A DNA stretch of 64,000 bases from Micromonospora solifontis (GTDB lineage Bacteria > Actinomycetota > Actinomycetes > Mycobacteriales > Micromonosporaceae). The notes under the pieces were generated by a model that was not told the DNA's origin, did no database searches, and worked only from the letters and a program-made list of their open reading frames with translations. The DNA lies in assembly GCF_003725545.1 (NCBI RefSeq), contig NZ_RJLN01000003.1, positions 1-64,000 on the forward strand, read 5' to 3'. Positions 53,554-61,861 of this stretch are shown here, piece by piece (within the stretch, counting starts at the first letter, position 1; every line of letters starts with the position of its first letter). The position numbers and the translations under genes were made by a program.

Positions 53554-54273
53554 GTGAAGATCGTCGAGGCCAGCGGGCTGGGTCTGCGGACCCGCCGCGG
53601 CTGGGTGTACCGGGACGTCGACCTCACCGCCGAGACCGGGGAGCTGCACGCCGTCACCGGACCGCCGGGCAGCGGCCGTACCTCCCTGCTGCTCGCCCTG
53701 GCCGGGCGCTTCCCGCACACCGACGGCGAGCTGCGCCGCCGGGGCCCGGCCGCGCTCGGCCAGGTCGCCGGGGTGCACGAGCCCGACCCGACACTGACCG
53801 TCGCCGAGCACATCCAGGAGCGGCTGCTGCTGCTCGGGCCGGTGCCGCGCCGCCGTCGCCAGCTCGTCCCGGTCGCCGCGGTGCGGGCCCGCCGGGCCTA
53901 CCGCCGGGACGCCTTCGCCGCCGCCATCGCCGGCGCCGGCCTCACCGACGCCCCGCTCGACCCCGACCGGTACGGCCGCGACCTCACCCCGGTCGAGCGG
54001 CAGGTGCTCGGCCTGGTGCTGGCCAGCCTGAGCGGACCCAGCCTGATCGTCGCCGACGACGTGGACGCCGGCTCCGACGCCCCCGAGCGGGAATGGATCT
54101 GGGCCGCCCTGGCCCGCCTCGCCGACCAGGGGTACGCGGTGGTCGCCAGCGCCCGCGCCGTCGAGCCCGGCGCCACCGCGGTCGTGCACCGCATCGGTGA
54201 CCCCACCCTGCCCACCCCCGCCCTCGTCGCGCCGCCTGCGGCGGACGATCAGACCCCCGAGGTGCACGCATGA
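53554..54273 (+). CDS. degenerate ABC-type ATP-binding protein
   Basis: A 239-residue ABC-fold protein. Walker A is GPPGSGRTS with Arg42 where the ATP-binding lysine is expected; Walker B is LIVADDVDAG with Asp168 and Asp169, so the catalytic glutamate is also replaced. The signature motif is not recognisable (LTPVERQVLG in its place). The protein may bind ATP weakly and act structurally. The GTG is 18 bases from the operator. It overlaps the next gene (ATGA), so the two proteins are probably made together. Whether a hydrolytic partner exists is unknown. Confidence 0.8.
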   Translation: MKIVEASGLGLRTRRGWVYRDVDLTAETGELHAVTGPPGSGRTSLLLALAGRFPHTDGELRRRGPAALGQVAGVHEPDPTLTVAEHIQERLLLLGPVPRRRRQLVPVAAVRARRAYRRDAFAAAIAGAGLTDAPLDPDRYGRDLTPVERQVLGLVLASLSGPSLIVADDVDAGSDAPEREWIWAALARLADQGYAVVASARAVEPGATAVVHRIGDPTLPTPALVAPPAADDQTPEVHA

Positions 54274-56420
54274 GCGTTCTCCGACTCGCGCTGTTCGAGC
54301 TGCGCCGGATGACCCGGGGCCGGCTGCCCCGCGCCGCGCTCGCCGTCCTCACCGTCATCCCGCTGCTCTACGGCGCGCTCTACCTCTACGCCTTCTGGGA
54401 CCCGTACGGGAACCTCGACCGCATCCCGGTCGCCCTGGTCAACGCCGACCGGCCGGCGAAGGCCGCCGACGGCAGCGAGGTGCACGCCGGCCGGGACCTC
54501 ACCGATGAGCTGCTGCACCGCAAGGTCTTCGGCTGGACGGTGACCGACCAGGACGACGCCACCGAAGGGCTCCGCGACGGCCGCTACCACCTCGTCTTCG
54601 CCATCCCGGCCGACTTCTCCGCCACCCTGGCGGCCAGCCCCGAGCCGGACCAGCCGGCCCGCCGGGGCGAGCTGAAGGTGGTCAACGACGACGCCACCAA
54701 CTACCTCTCCGGGCTGCTCGCCCGCTCCGCGTTCAGCGAGATCCGGGCCGCCGCCGCGGAGAGCACCGCCGCCTCGTACTTCGACAAGATGCTGATCGGC
54801 TTCACCGACGCCAAGGCCGAGACCGGCCGGGCCGCCGACGGGGCCGGGAAGATCCACGACGGGCTCGGCGCGTCGGAGCAGGGCGCCGGGAAGATCGCCG
54901 ACGGGCTGGACAGCGCCGAGGACGGCGCCGGGCAGCTCGCCGGCGGCCTCGACCGGTCCGCGCAGGGCGCCGACAAGCTGGCCAGCGGCCTGGACCAGCT
55001 CTACACCGGCGCCGCGCAGATCGCCGACGGCGCGAGCCGGGCCGCCATCGAGACGAAGGCCGCCGCCGCCAAGGTGGACGCCGCCGCCGACCGGTACGAG
55101 CCGCTGCTGCGCAAGAACGCCGACGACATCCAGCGGGCCGCCACCCTCGTGGCCGAGGGCGCGCAGGCGCTGGCCGACGGCATCGACACGCTGCCCGCCA
55201 AGGCCGACGCGGTGGTCACCCAGGCGGAGGAGGTCAGCGACCGCCTCGACGCGCTGGTCCAGGCCCACCCCGAGCTGGCCGACGACCCGAACGTGGTGGC
55301 CGCCCAGCGGGCCGCCGACCAGGCGGCGAGCACCGCCCGGGCGATGGCCGCCGCGCTGGACCGGACCGACCTGGCCGCCCTGAAGAAGCAGATGACCGAG
55401 GTCGCGCAGACCGCCCGCGAGGTGGCCGCCGCCGCCCCGCACCTGGCCGACGACGTCGCCTCCGCCCGGGCCAAGGTCGACGAGCTGGCCACCGGGCTCG
55501 GCACCCTCGCCCAGGGCAGCGCCAAGCTGCGCGACGGCCTCGGCGACGCCGCGGACGGCGCCGACCAGCTCCGCGGCGGGCTCTACCGGCTCGCCACCGG
55601 CGCCCGGCAGCTCGACGGCGGGCTGGCCCAGCTCGGCAGCGGCAGCGACCGGCTGGTCAGCGGCCTCACCAAGCTGGAGGGCGGGGCGGGCGACCTGGCC
55701 GACGGGCTCGCCGCCGGCGCCGACAAGCTGCCCGGATACCACGACGCCGACAGCCGCTCCGACATCCTCGGCGACCCGGTCGGCCTGCTCCGCACGTCGC
55801 ACCACCCGGCCGGCTCGTACGGCGTCGGCTTCGCCCCGTACTTCCTGGCCCTCGCCCTCTGGGTCGGCGCGATGATCACGTACATGCTGCTGCGTCCGGT
55901 CAACCGGCGGCACGTGATGTCCGACGCGCCCGGCTGGCGGGTCGTGCTCGCCGGCTGGCTGCCCGCCGCCGCGATCGGGCTGGCCCAGGTCACGGTCCTG
56001 TTCACCGTGGTAACCCTGGCGCTCGGCCTCGACCCGACGCACCCGGTGGCGACCTTCGGGCTGCTGGCGCTCGCCGCACTGGCCTTCACCGCGATCATGC
56101 AGCTGCTCGGGGTGGCGCTCGGCCCGGCCGGCCGGCTCGCCGCGCTGGCCCTGCTGATGCTCCAGCTCACCTCCTCCGGCGGCACCTACCCGGTGCAGAC
56201 CTCGCCCGGCTTCTTCCAGGCGATCCACCCCTGGCTGCCGATGACGTACGTGGTGGGCGGACTGCGGCACACGATCAACGGCGGCCCCGCCGCTCCGGTG
56301 GTCACCGGCGCCCTGGTGCTGCTCGCCTTCGGGGCCGGCGCCATGGTGCTCGCCGTCGGCGCGGCGCGCCGCTCCCGCCGGCTCACCCCGGCCAAGCTGC
56401 ACCCCGAACTGACCATGTGA
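54270..56420 (+). CDS. YhgE/Pip-domain membrane protein
   Basis: A 716-residue membrane protein of the YhgE/Pip (phage infection protein) type. One N-terminal helix (about 20-43) precedes a large extracellular region, residues about 45-510, which includes a heptad-like part of repeated GAxKLADGL units (about 190-250 and 405-470), then five or so C-terminal helices (about 520-700) of ABC-2 permease kind. Homologues include the phage-receptor-like YueB/Pip. The overlap with the upstream ABC gene suggests a transporter complex; transport is not shown. Confidence 0.85.
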   Translation: MSVLRLALFELRRMTRGRLPRAALAVLTVIPLLYGALYLYAFWDPYGNLDRIPVALVNADRPAKAADGSEVHAGRDLTDELLHRKVFGWTVTDQDDATEGLRDGRYHLVFAIPADFSATLAASPEPDQPARRGELKVVNDDATNYLSGLLARSAFSEIRAAAAESTAASYFDKMLIGFTDAKAETGRAADGAGKIHDGLGASEQGAGKIADGLDSAEDGAGQLAGGLDRSAQGADKLASGLDQLYTGAAQIADGASRAAIETKAAAAKVDAAADRYEPLLRKNADDIQRAATLVAEGAQALADGIDTLPAKADAVVTQAEEVSDRLDALVQAHPELADDPNVVAAQRAADQAASTARAMAAALDRTDLAALKKQMTEVAQTAREVAAAAPHLADDVASARAKVDELATGLGTLAQGSAKLRDGLGDAADGADQLRGGLYRLATGARQLDGGLAQLGSGSDRLVSGLTKLEGGAGDLADGLAAGADKLPGYHDADSRSDILGDPVGLLRTSHHPAGSYGVGFAPYFLALALWVGAMITYMLLRPVNRRHVMSDAPGWRVVLAGWLPAAAIGLAQVTVLFTVVTLALGLDPTHPVATFGLLALAALAFTAIMQLLGVALGPAGRLAALALLMLQLTSSGGTYPVQTSPGFFQAIHPWLPMTYVVGGLRHTINGGPAAPVVTGALVLLAFGAGAMVLAVGAARRSRRLTPAKLHPELTM

Positions 56421-56430
56421 GGATGGGCGG

Positions 56431-57024
56431 GTGACGGACGGACGGTCGCGCCGGCGGGAGGACACCCGCCAGCGCCTCTTCGTGGCGGCGGTGGAACTCA
56501 TCGCCGAGCAGGGTTTCTCCGCGACCACCGTGGACGACATCGCGGCCCGGGCCGGGGTGGCCAAGGGCACCGTCTACTACAACTTCGAGTCCAAGACGGT
56601 GCTCTTCGAGGAGCTGCTGCGACACGGCATCGGCCTGCTCACCGCCGACTTCCGGGCCGCCGTCGACGGGCTGCCGCCCCGCGAGGCGCTCGCCGCGCTG
56701 GTCCGCGCCGAGCTGGAGTACATCCGCCGCTACCGGGCCTTCGCCCAACTGCTGCTCTCCGAGATGTGGCGCACCAACCGGGAGTGGCAGCAGACCCTGC
56801 GGCTGCTGCGCGGCGAGGCGATCGAGGTGATCGCCGAGACCGTCCGGTCCGGCGTGGCCAGCGGCGACCTCCCCGCCGACCTGGACGTGCGGACGGCCAG
56901 TTCGGCGCTGTTCGGCGTGGGCCTGGTGGTGGCCGTGGACTGGCTGGTGTTCCAGCCGGACCGGCCGATCGAGGACGTGCAGGAGGCGCTGCTCGGCATC
57001 GTCCGCCGGGTCGCGCAGACGTAA
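56431..57024 (+). CDS. TetR-family transcriptional regulator of the cassette
   Basis: A 197-residue TetR regulator. The helix-turn-helix lies at about 10-55, with TTVDDIAARAGVAKGTVYYN then FESKTVLFEEL. The C-terminal half is helical with aromatic residues (LLLSEMWRTNREWQQTLRLL) and a hydrophobic pocket. It is 10 bases after the YhgE/Pip gene in the same direction, so it lies in the operon it would repress via the palindrome at 53523-53536. GTG start with GAGGATGGG upstream. The inducer is unknown. Confidence 0.9.
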   Translation: MTDGRSRRREDTRQRLFVAAVELIAEQGFSATTVDDIAARAGVAKGTVYYNFESKTVLFEELLRHGIGLLTADFRAAVDGLPPREALAALVRAELEYIRRYRAFAQLLLSEMWRTNREWQQTLRLLRGEAIEVIAETVRSGVASGDLPADLDVRTASSALFGVGLVVAVDWLVFQPDRPIEDVQEALLGIVRRVAQT

Positions 57025-57100
57025 ATCGTTTGAGCCGTACCGCCCCGACCGGCGAGGCTGGGAGCACCGCCCCCACCGATCCGAGTCCGGAGGACCTGCC

Positions 57101-60100
57101 ATGCGCCTGCTCCGAGATCTGTGGGCCACCGCACCTCGCCGCCTGGCCCTGGTGGGGCTCCTGATCGTTCTGGGCGCCGCCGGCCAGGCCGCCGCCTCCG
57201 CGCTGGCCGGGCCGGTCCTCGTGCACCGGTCCACCGGCTGGTTCGTGCTGCTGGCCGCCGCGCTGGTCGCCGCCGTCGGCACCGACCTGGTGGTCGGGCT
57301 GGTGATGGCCCGGCTCACCGCCGACTGGTCGGCCGACGTGCGCCGCCGGCTGTGCCGGGTGGCGCTCGGGCAGGACCTGCCCACCCTGGAGACCACCCCG
57401 GTCGGTGAACTGCTCGACCGGATCGACAACGACGTTTACCAGGTCGGCTCCGAGCTGCGGAACACCGGCGTACGCCTGGTGCAGGGCGTCGCCGTCTGCC
57501 TGCTCGCCACGGTCAGCGCGCTGGTCGTCTGGTGGCCGGCCGGCGTCGGGATGATCCTGCTGACCGCGCTGCTCGGCGTGCTGCTGCGCCGACCCACCAC
57601 CCGGATCGCCCCGGCCCGGATGGCGGAGGAGGAGGCCTGGTCCGACCTCGCCGCCGTGATGGAGGAGGCGGTGCACGGCCAGGACGACGTCCGGACCAGC
57701 CTGGCCCGGCCGTACGTGCTGCGCCTCTACGCGCGGCGGGCGGCCGCGGTGATCCGCCGGGGCGGCACGGTGTTCCGGCTGTCCGCCCGGGTCACCGCGC
57801 TGGCCGCCGGCGGGGTCCGGCTCGGCATCGTCGGCGTGGTGCTGGCCGGGGCCTGGGCGCTGGCCACCGGCCGGGTGGACGCCGCCCGGCTCACCGCCAT
57901 CTGGCTGCTCGTGCTCGCCTTCGGGGCGACCGTCGAGCACATCGCCCGCTGGGTGCCGCACCTGCAGCAGGCGTTCGGCGCGTGGGCGCGGGTGCAGCTG
58001 CTCGCCGGCTCCCGCCAGGAACCGGCCGGCGGCGTCGCCCCGGTGGACGGCGACCTCACCGTCCGCGGGCTCACCTTCCGCTACCCGAGCACCGACGACG
58101 ACCGCGGACCGGCGCTGCGCGACGTGCGGCTCAGCTTCCACCGGGGCCGGTCGTACGCCCTGGTCGGGCGGACCGGCTCCGGGAAGTCGACGCTGGCCAA
58201 GGTGCTCACCCGGGCCGTGGACGTGCCGCGCGGCACGGTCTTCCTCGGCGACACCGACCTGGTCGACCTGGACGTCGAGGCGCTGCGCCGGTGGATCGCC
58301 GTGGTCCCCCAGCGCACCGAGATCCTCGCCGGCACCCTCGCCGAGAACGTCGCCCTCTTCGACCCCGCCCTGCTCGACGACGCCACCCGGGCGCTGGAGG
58401 AGCTGGGGCTGGCCGGCTGGATCGCCGAGCTGCCCGACGGGGTGCACACCCGGCTGGGCGAGGGCGGGCACGTGCTCTCCGCCGGGCAGGAGCAGCTCGT
58501 GGCGTTCGCCCGGATCCTGGTCCGGGACCCCCGCGTGGTGATCCTCGACGAGGCGACCGCGCGGCTCGACCCGGTCACCGAGACCCGGGTACGCCAGGCC
58601 ACCGAGCGGCTGCTCACCGACCGGATCGGCATCGTCATCGCGCACCGGCTCTCCTCGGTGCGCCGCTGCGACGACGTGGTGGTGATGGGCGACGGCGCGG
58701 TGCTGGAGGCCGCGCCGCTGAGCGAGTCGGTCCGCTTCGCCGAGCTGCTCGCCACCAGCCACGCCACCGCGTACGCCGGTGCGGGCGCCCGGGGTGGCGG
58801 GCTGGACCTGCTCGACGGGCCGCCCGAGGCGTGGGACGGGGAACCGGCGGCGGAGGCCGCCCGGAGCGACGTCCCCCGCCAGGTCGCCGTGGCGCGCACC
58901 GACCCGCCGCCGGTGCCCGACCCGCCGCCCGCGCGGACGCTGCGGGAGATCCTCCGGCTGGGCACCAACGACCCCCGGTACGGCCTGCTCTCGGTCGGGC
59001 TGTTCATCGTGATGACCCTGCTCGGGCTGGACGGCGCGGTGCTGCCCTGGCTCTGGGCCGAGGTGGTCGGCGGGGGAGACCCCTGGCTGGCGGCGCTCGG
59101 CATCGCCGCCGCGCTGCTGGTGGTGCTGCCGGTGCCCTACCTGACCAACCTCTGGTTCCCGCAGTGGTGGATCCGGCAGATGCTGCGGATCAGCGCCCGG
59201 CTGGTGTACGGCCAGACCGGCCCGCGCCGGGTCAGCGGGCACACCCCGGCCGAGGTGGTGGCGCAGGGCGGGGACACGGACCGGGTGGTGCAGTTGGCCG
59301 ACAACCTGATGGACCAGTTCATCTCGCTGGCCATCCTGCTCACCATGACCGTGGTGACCGGCAGCTTCGTGCCGGCGCTGTTCTTCCTCGGCACCATGGT
59401 GGTCTCCGGGCTGGCCGCGACGCTGTTCGCGCCCCGGCTGGAACGGACCGCCCGGGGCACGGTGAAGGCCCGTGCGGCGTTCGCCACCGCCCTGGTCTCC
59501 TCGCTCTCCGCCGCCCGTACGGTGAAGCTCGCGGGCGCCACCCGGCCGGTGCTGGACCATCTCGCGGCGCTGGACACGGTGCGCAGCGACCGGCAGCGCC
59601 GGGAGATCGCCATGCAGGTGTGGGCGCGGTCCACGCCGTCCCTGACCAGCGGGCTGCTGCCGATCGGGGCCTGGGCGCTCTACCTGGCCGGGGGGCTCTC
59701 CGCCGGGGCCACCCTGGTGGCCGTCTCCACCCTGGGCGCGGCCCGCTGGTTCGCCTGGACCACCGCGTCGCTGGTCTCCAACTACCCGTCGGCCCGGGTG
59801 TGGACCCGGCGGACGGTGGCGATGAGCGGGGCGGCGGTGTACTCGGCGGCGATCCCCGGGGTGGATCTGGCCGCCGGCACCGCGCCGGCGCCGGAGCCGC
59901 CGCCCCGGCGCCCGCTGCGCCGGCTGGAACTCGCCGGGTTCGGGGCGCTGCACACCGACGGCACCCTCGCGGTCCGGGACGTCGACCTCACCGTGGAGCG
60001 GGGGCAGTTGGTGCTGGTGGTCGGGCCGGTCGGGTCCGGCAAGTCGTCGCTGCTGCGGGCGCTCGCCGGGATCGTCCACCACACCGGCGCGCTGCGCTGG

Positions 60101-60598
60101 AACGGCGAGCCGGTCACCGAGCCGGAGCTGTTCCTCCGCCCCGGCCAGGTCGGTTACGTCGGGCAGCTGCCCCGGGTGCTCTCCGGGACGGTGGCCGACA
60201 ACATCGCGCTCGGGCACCAGGTGGACGCCGCCGAGGCGGTCACCACCGCCCAGCTCGACCACGACCTGGCGGCGGCGGGCGGTGGGCTCGGGCTGCTCAT
60301 CGGGCACAAGGGCACCCGGCTCTCCGGCGGCCAGCTCCAGCGGCTGGCGCTGGCCCGGGCGCTCGCGCCGCGTACCGAGCTGCTGGTCGCCGACGACGTG
60401 TCGTCGGCGCTGGACGTCACCACCGAGCTGGCGCTCTGGGCCGCCCTGCGGGAGCACGGCGTGACCGTGGTCGGGTCGACCGCCAAACGGGCCGCCCTGG
60501 TCCGCGCGGACCACGTGGTGGTCCTGGTCGACGGCACGGTGGCCGCCCAGGGCCCCTGGCACGACCTGGAGCCCCGCTGGCACCACCTGGCCGGCTGA
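57101..60598 (+). CDS. fused double ABC exporter (two TMD-NBD halves)
   Basis: A 1165-residue full exporter in one chain. Half 1: membrane domain (about 1-290), Walker A Lys362 (GRTGSGKSTLAKVL), signature LSAGQEQ (about 458), catalytic Glu484 (ILDEATARLD) and His515. Half 2: membrane domain (about 615-890), Walker A Lys981 (GPVGSGKSSLLRAL), signature LSGGQLQR (about 1074), Walker B ending Asp1098-Asp1099, and GSTAKR in place of the H-loop. So one site is canonical and the other degenerate, as in asymmetric heterodimeric exporters. GGAGGACC lies upstream of the ATG. It follows the TetR gene by 76 bases. Confidence 0.92.
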   Translation: MRLLRDLWATAPRRLALVGLLIVLGAAGQAAASALAGPVLVHRSTGWFVLLAAALVAAVGTDLVVGLVMARLTADWSADVRRRLCRVALGQDLPTLETTPVGELLDRIDNDVYQVGSELRNTGVRLVQGVAVCLLATVSALVVWWPAGVGMILLTALLGVLLRRPTTRIAPARMAEEEAWSDLAAVMEEAVHGQDDVRTSLARPYVLRLYARRAAAVIRRGGTVFRLSARVTALAAGGVRLGIVGVVLAGAWALATGRVDAARLTAIWLLVLAFGATVEHIARWVPHLQQAFGAWARVQLLAGSRQEPAGGVAPVDGDLTVRGLTFRYPSTDDDRGPALRDVRLSFHRGRSYALVGRTGSGKSTLAKVLTRAVDVPRGTVFLGDTDLVDLDVEALRRWIAVVPQRTEILAGTLAENVALFDPALLDDATRALEELGLAGWIAELPDGVHTRLGEGGHVLSAGQEQLVAFARILVRDPRVVILDEATARLDPVTETRVRQATERLLTDRIGIVIAHRLSSVRRCDDVVVMGDGAVLEAAPLSESVRFAELLATSHATAYAGAGARGGGLDLLDGPPEAWDGEPAAEAARSDVPRQVAVARTDPPPVPDPPPARTLREILRLGTNDPRYGLLSVGLFIVMTLLGLDGAVLPWLWAEVVGGGDPWLAALGIAAALLVVLPVPYLTNLWFPQWWIRQMLRISARLVYGQTGPRRVSGHTPAEVVAQGGDTDRVVQLADNLMDQFISLAILLTMTVVTGSFVPALFFLGTMVVSGLAATLFAPRLERTARGTVKARAAFATALVSSLSAARTVKLAGATRPVLDHLAALDTVRSDRQRREIAMQVWARSTPSLTSGLLPIGAWALYLAGGLSAGATLVAVSTLGAARWFAWTTASLVSNYPSARVWTRRTVAMSGAAVYSAAIPGVDLAAGTAPAPEPPPRRPLRRLELAGFGALHTDGTLAVRDVDLTVERGQLVLVVGPVGSGKSSLLRALAGIVHHTGALRWNGEPVTEPELFLRPGQVGYVGQLPRVLSGTVADNIALGHQVDAAEAVTTAQLDHDLAAAGGGLGLLIGHKGTRLSGGQLQRLALARALAPRTELLVADDVSSALDVTTELALWAALREHGVTVVGSTAKRAALVRADHVVVLVDGTVAAQGPWHDLEPRWHHLAG

Positions 60599-60608
60599 CC
60601 CGCCCGGT

Positions 60609-60663
60609 GATCATGAAGTTGGCGGCGCTTTCCGTCCGGATTGTCGCCGCCAACTTCATGATC
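60609..60663. terminator. perfect 19-bp inverted repeat, terminator of the ABC exporter gene
   Basis: Arms GATCATGAAGTTGGCGGCG and complement around a 17-base loop, 10 bases after the stop. Similar ATGATC-edged elements recur between genes in this window. Confidence 0.8.
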
Positions 60664-60671
60664 GACCCCCT

Positions 60672-60703
60672 GGGTGGGGGGTTGGGGGGGTTGGGGGGGT
60701 GGG
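60672..60703. repeat. G-rich tract, potential G-quadruplex
   Basis: Six-to-seven-base G runs separated by TT or T (GGG-T-G6-TT-G7-TT-G7-T-GGG) lie between the terminator and the stop of the convergent oxidoreductase gene. Confidence 0.7.
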
Positions 60704-61771
60704 TTAGAGGGCGCGGGTGTACTGGTTGGGCCAGTGGGGTTCGGCGCCGAGCTTGGCGGCGGCGCGGCGCGGCCAGTAGGGGTCGCGCAGCAGCTCGCGG
60801 CCGAGCAGCACCAGGTCCGCCTCGCCGCCGGCGACGATCTGCTCGGCCTGCTCCGGCTCCGTGATCAGGCCGACCGCGCCGGTGGGGATGCCCGCGTCGC
60901 GCCGGATCCGGGCGGCCAGGGGCACCTGGTAGCCGGGGCCGACGGGGATGCCCGCCGCGGGCGAGACGCCGCCGGTGGAGGTGTCCACCAGGTCCACCCC
61001 GGCGCCGGCCAGCTCGGCGGCGAGGGCCACGCTGTCCTCGACGGTCCAACCGCCGTCCACCCAGTCGGTGGCGGAGATCCGGGTCAGCACCGGCACCGCC
61101 TCGCCGACCGTGGCGCGGACCGCGCGGGCCACCTCCAGGGTGAACCGCATCCGGCCTGCCCGGTCGCCGCCGTAGCCGTCGGTGCGGTGGTTGGTCAGCG
61201 GGGACAGGAACTCGTGCAGCAGGTAGCCGTGCGCGGCGTGGATCTCCACCGCGGCGAAACCGGCGTCGAGGGCCCGGGCCGCGGCGGCGGAGAACGCCTC
61301 GACCACCGCGGCGATCCCGGCCTCGTCCAGCGCGGCTGGCCGGCGGTAGTCGGGCAGGAACGGGTCGTCGCCGGGGCCGACCGGGGTCCAGCCGCCCTCG
61401 GCGTCCGGCACGCCGCCCCGGTGCCCGGCCCACGGCCGGTACGTCGAGGCCTTGAACCCGGCATGCGCGAGCTGCACGGCCGGCACCGCGCCCTGCGCGG
61501 CGACGAACGCGGTGATCGGCCGCCACGCGTCGACGTGCGCGCCGGACCAGAGCCCGACGTCCTGCGGGCTGATCCGCCCCTCGGGCACCACGGCGGTGGC
61601 CTCGGTGAGGATCAGGCCGGCCCCACCGACCGCGCGGGAGCCGAGGTGGATCCGGTGCCAGTCGGTGGGCAGGCCGTCCGGCCCGGCGCTGTACTGGCAC
61701 ATCGAGGCGAGCGCCACCCGGTTGGGCAGGGTGACGCCGCGCAGGGTGAGCGGGGTGAACAGGGCACTCAT
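60704..61771 (-). CDS. NADH:flavin oxidoreductase / old yellow enzyme (YqjM-like)
   Basis: A 355-residue FMN enzyme of the OYE family. PLTLRGVTLPNRVALASMCQ opens the barrel, with the Cys of the thermophilic-like/YqjM class. HAAHGYLLHEFLSPLTNHR (about 178-196) supplies the substrate-binding and catalytic region, and GRELLRDPYWP near the end binds FMN phosphate. It reduces activated C=C bonds with NADPH; the natural substrate is unknown. GGGAGG lies 8 bases before the ATG. The stop TAA abuts a G-rich tract. Confidence 0.92.
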   Translation of the reverse strand: MSALFTPLTLRGVTLPNRVALASMCQYSAGPDGLPTDWHRIHLGSRAVGGAGLILTEATAVVPEGRISPQDVGLWSGAHVDAWRPITAFVAAQGAVPAVQLAHAGFKASTYRPWAGHRGGVPDAEGGWTPVGPGDDPFLPDYRRPAALDEAGIAAVVEAFSAAAARALDAGFAAVEIHAAHGYLLHEFLSPLTNHRTDGYGGDRAGRMRFTLEVARAVRATVGEAVPVLTRISATDWVDGGWTVEDSVALAAELAGAGVDLVDTSTGGVSPAAGIPVGPGYQVPLAARIRRDAGIPTGAVGLITEPEQAEQIVAGGEADLVLLGRELLRDPYWPRRAAAKLGAEPHWPNQYTRAL

Positions 61772-61806
61772 GCGGTGATCCTCCCGGGAGGGGCGGCGGG
61801 CCGGAG

Positions 61807-61854
61807 GTCCGGGTGCGTCTCCTGCCGCCGGAGCGACCGGAGACGCACCCGGAC
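61807..61854 (-). terminator. perfect 16-bp hairpin, terminator of the symporter gene
   Basis: Arms GTCCGGGTGCGTCTCC and complement around a 16-base loop, 7 bases past the symporter stop on the minus strand and just upstream of the OYE gene. Confidence 0.75.
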
Positions 61855-61861
61855 GTGCGGG

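Noticed and set aside
56639..60586. Very long minus-strand open frame (over 1300 codons) opposite the ABC exporter
   Set aside because: Arg/Gly/Pro/His-rich product without domains, fully antisense to a well-conserved gene; a consequence of high GC content.
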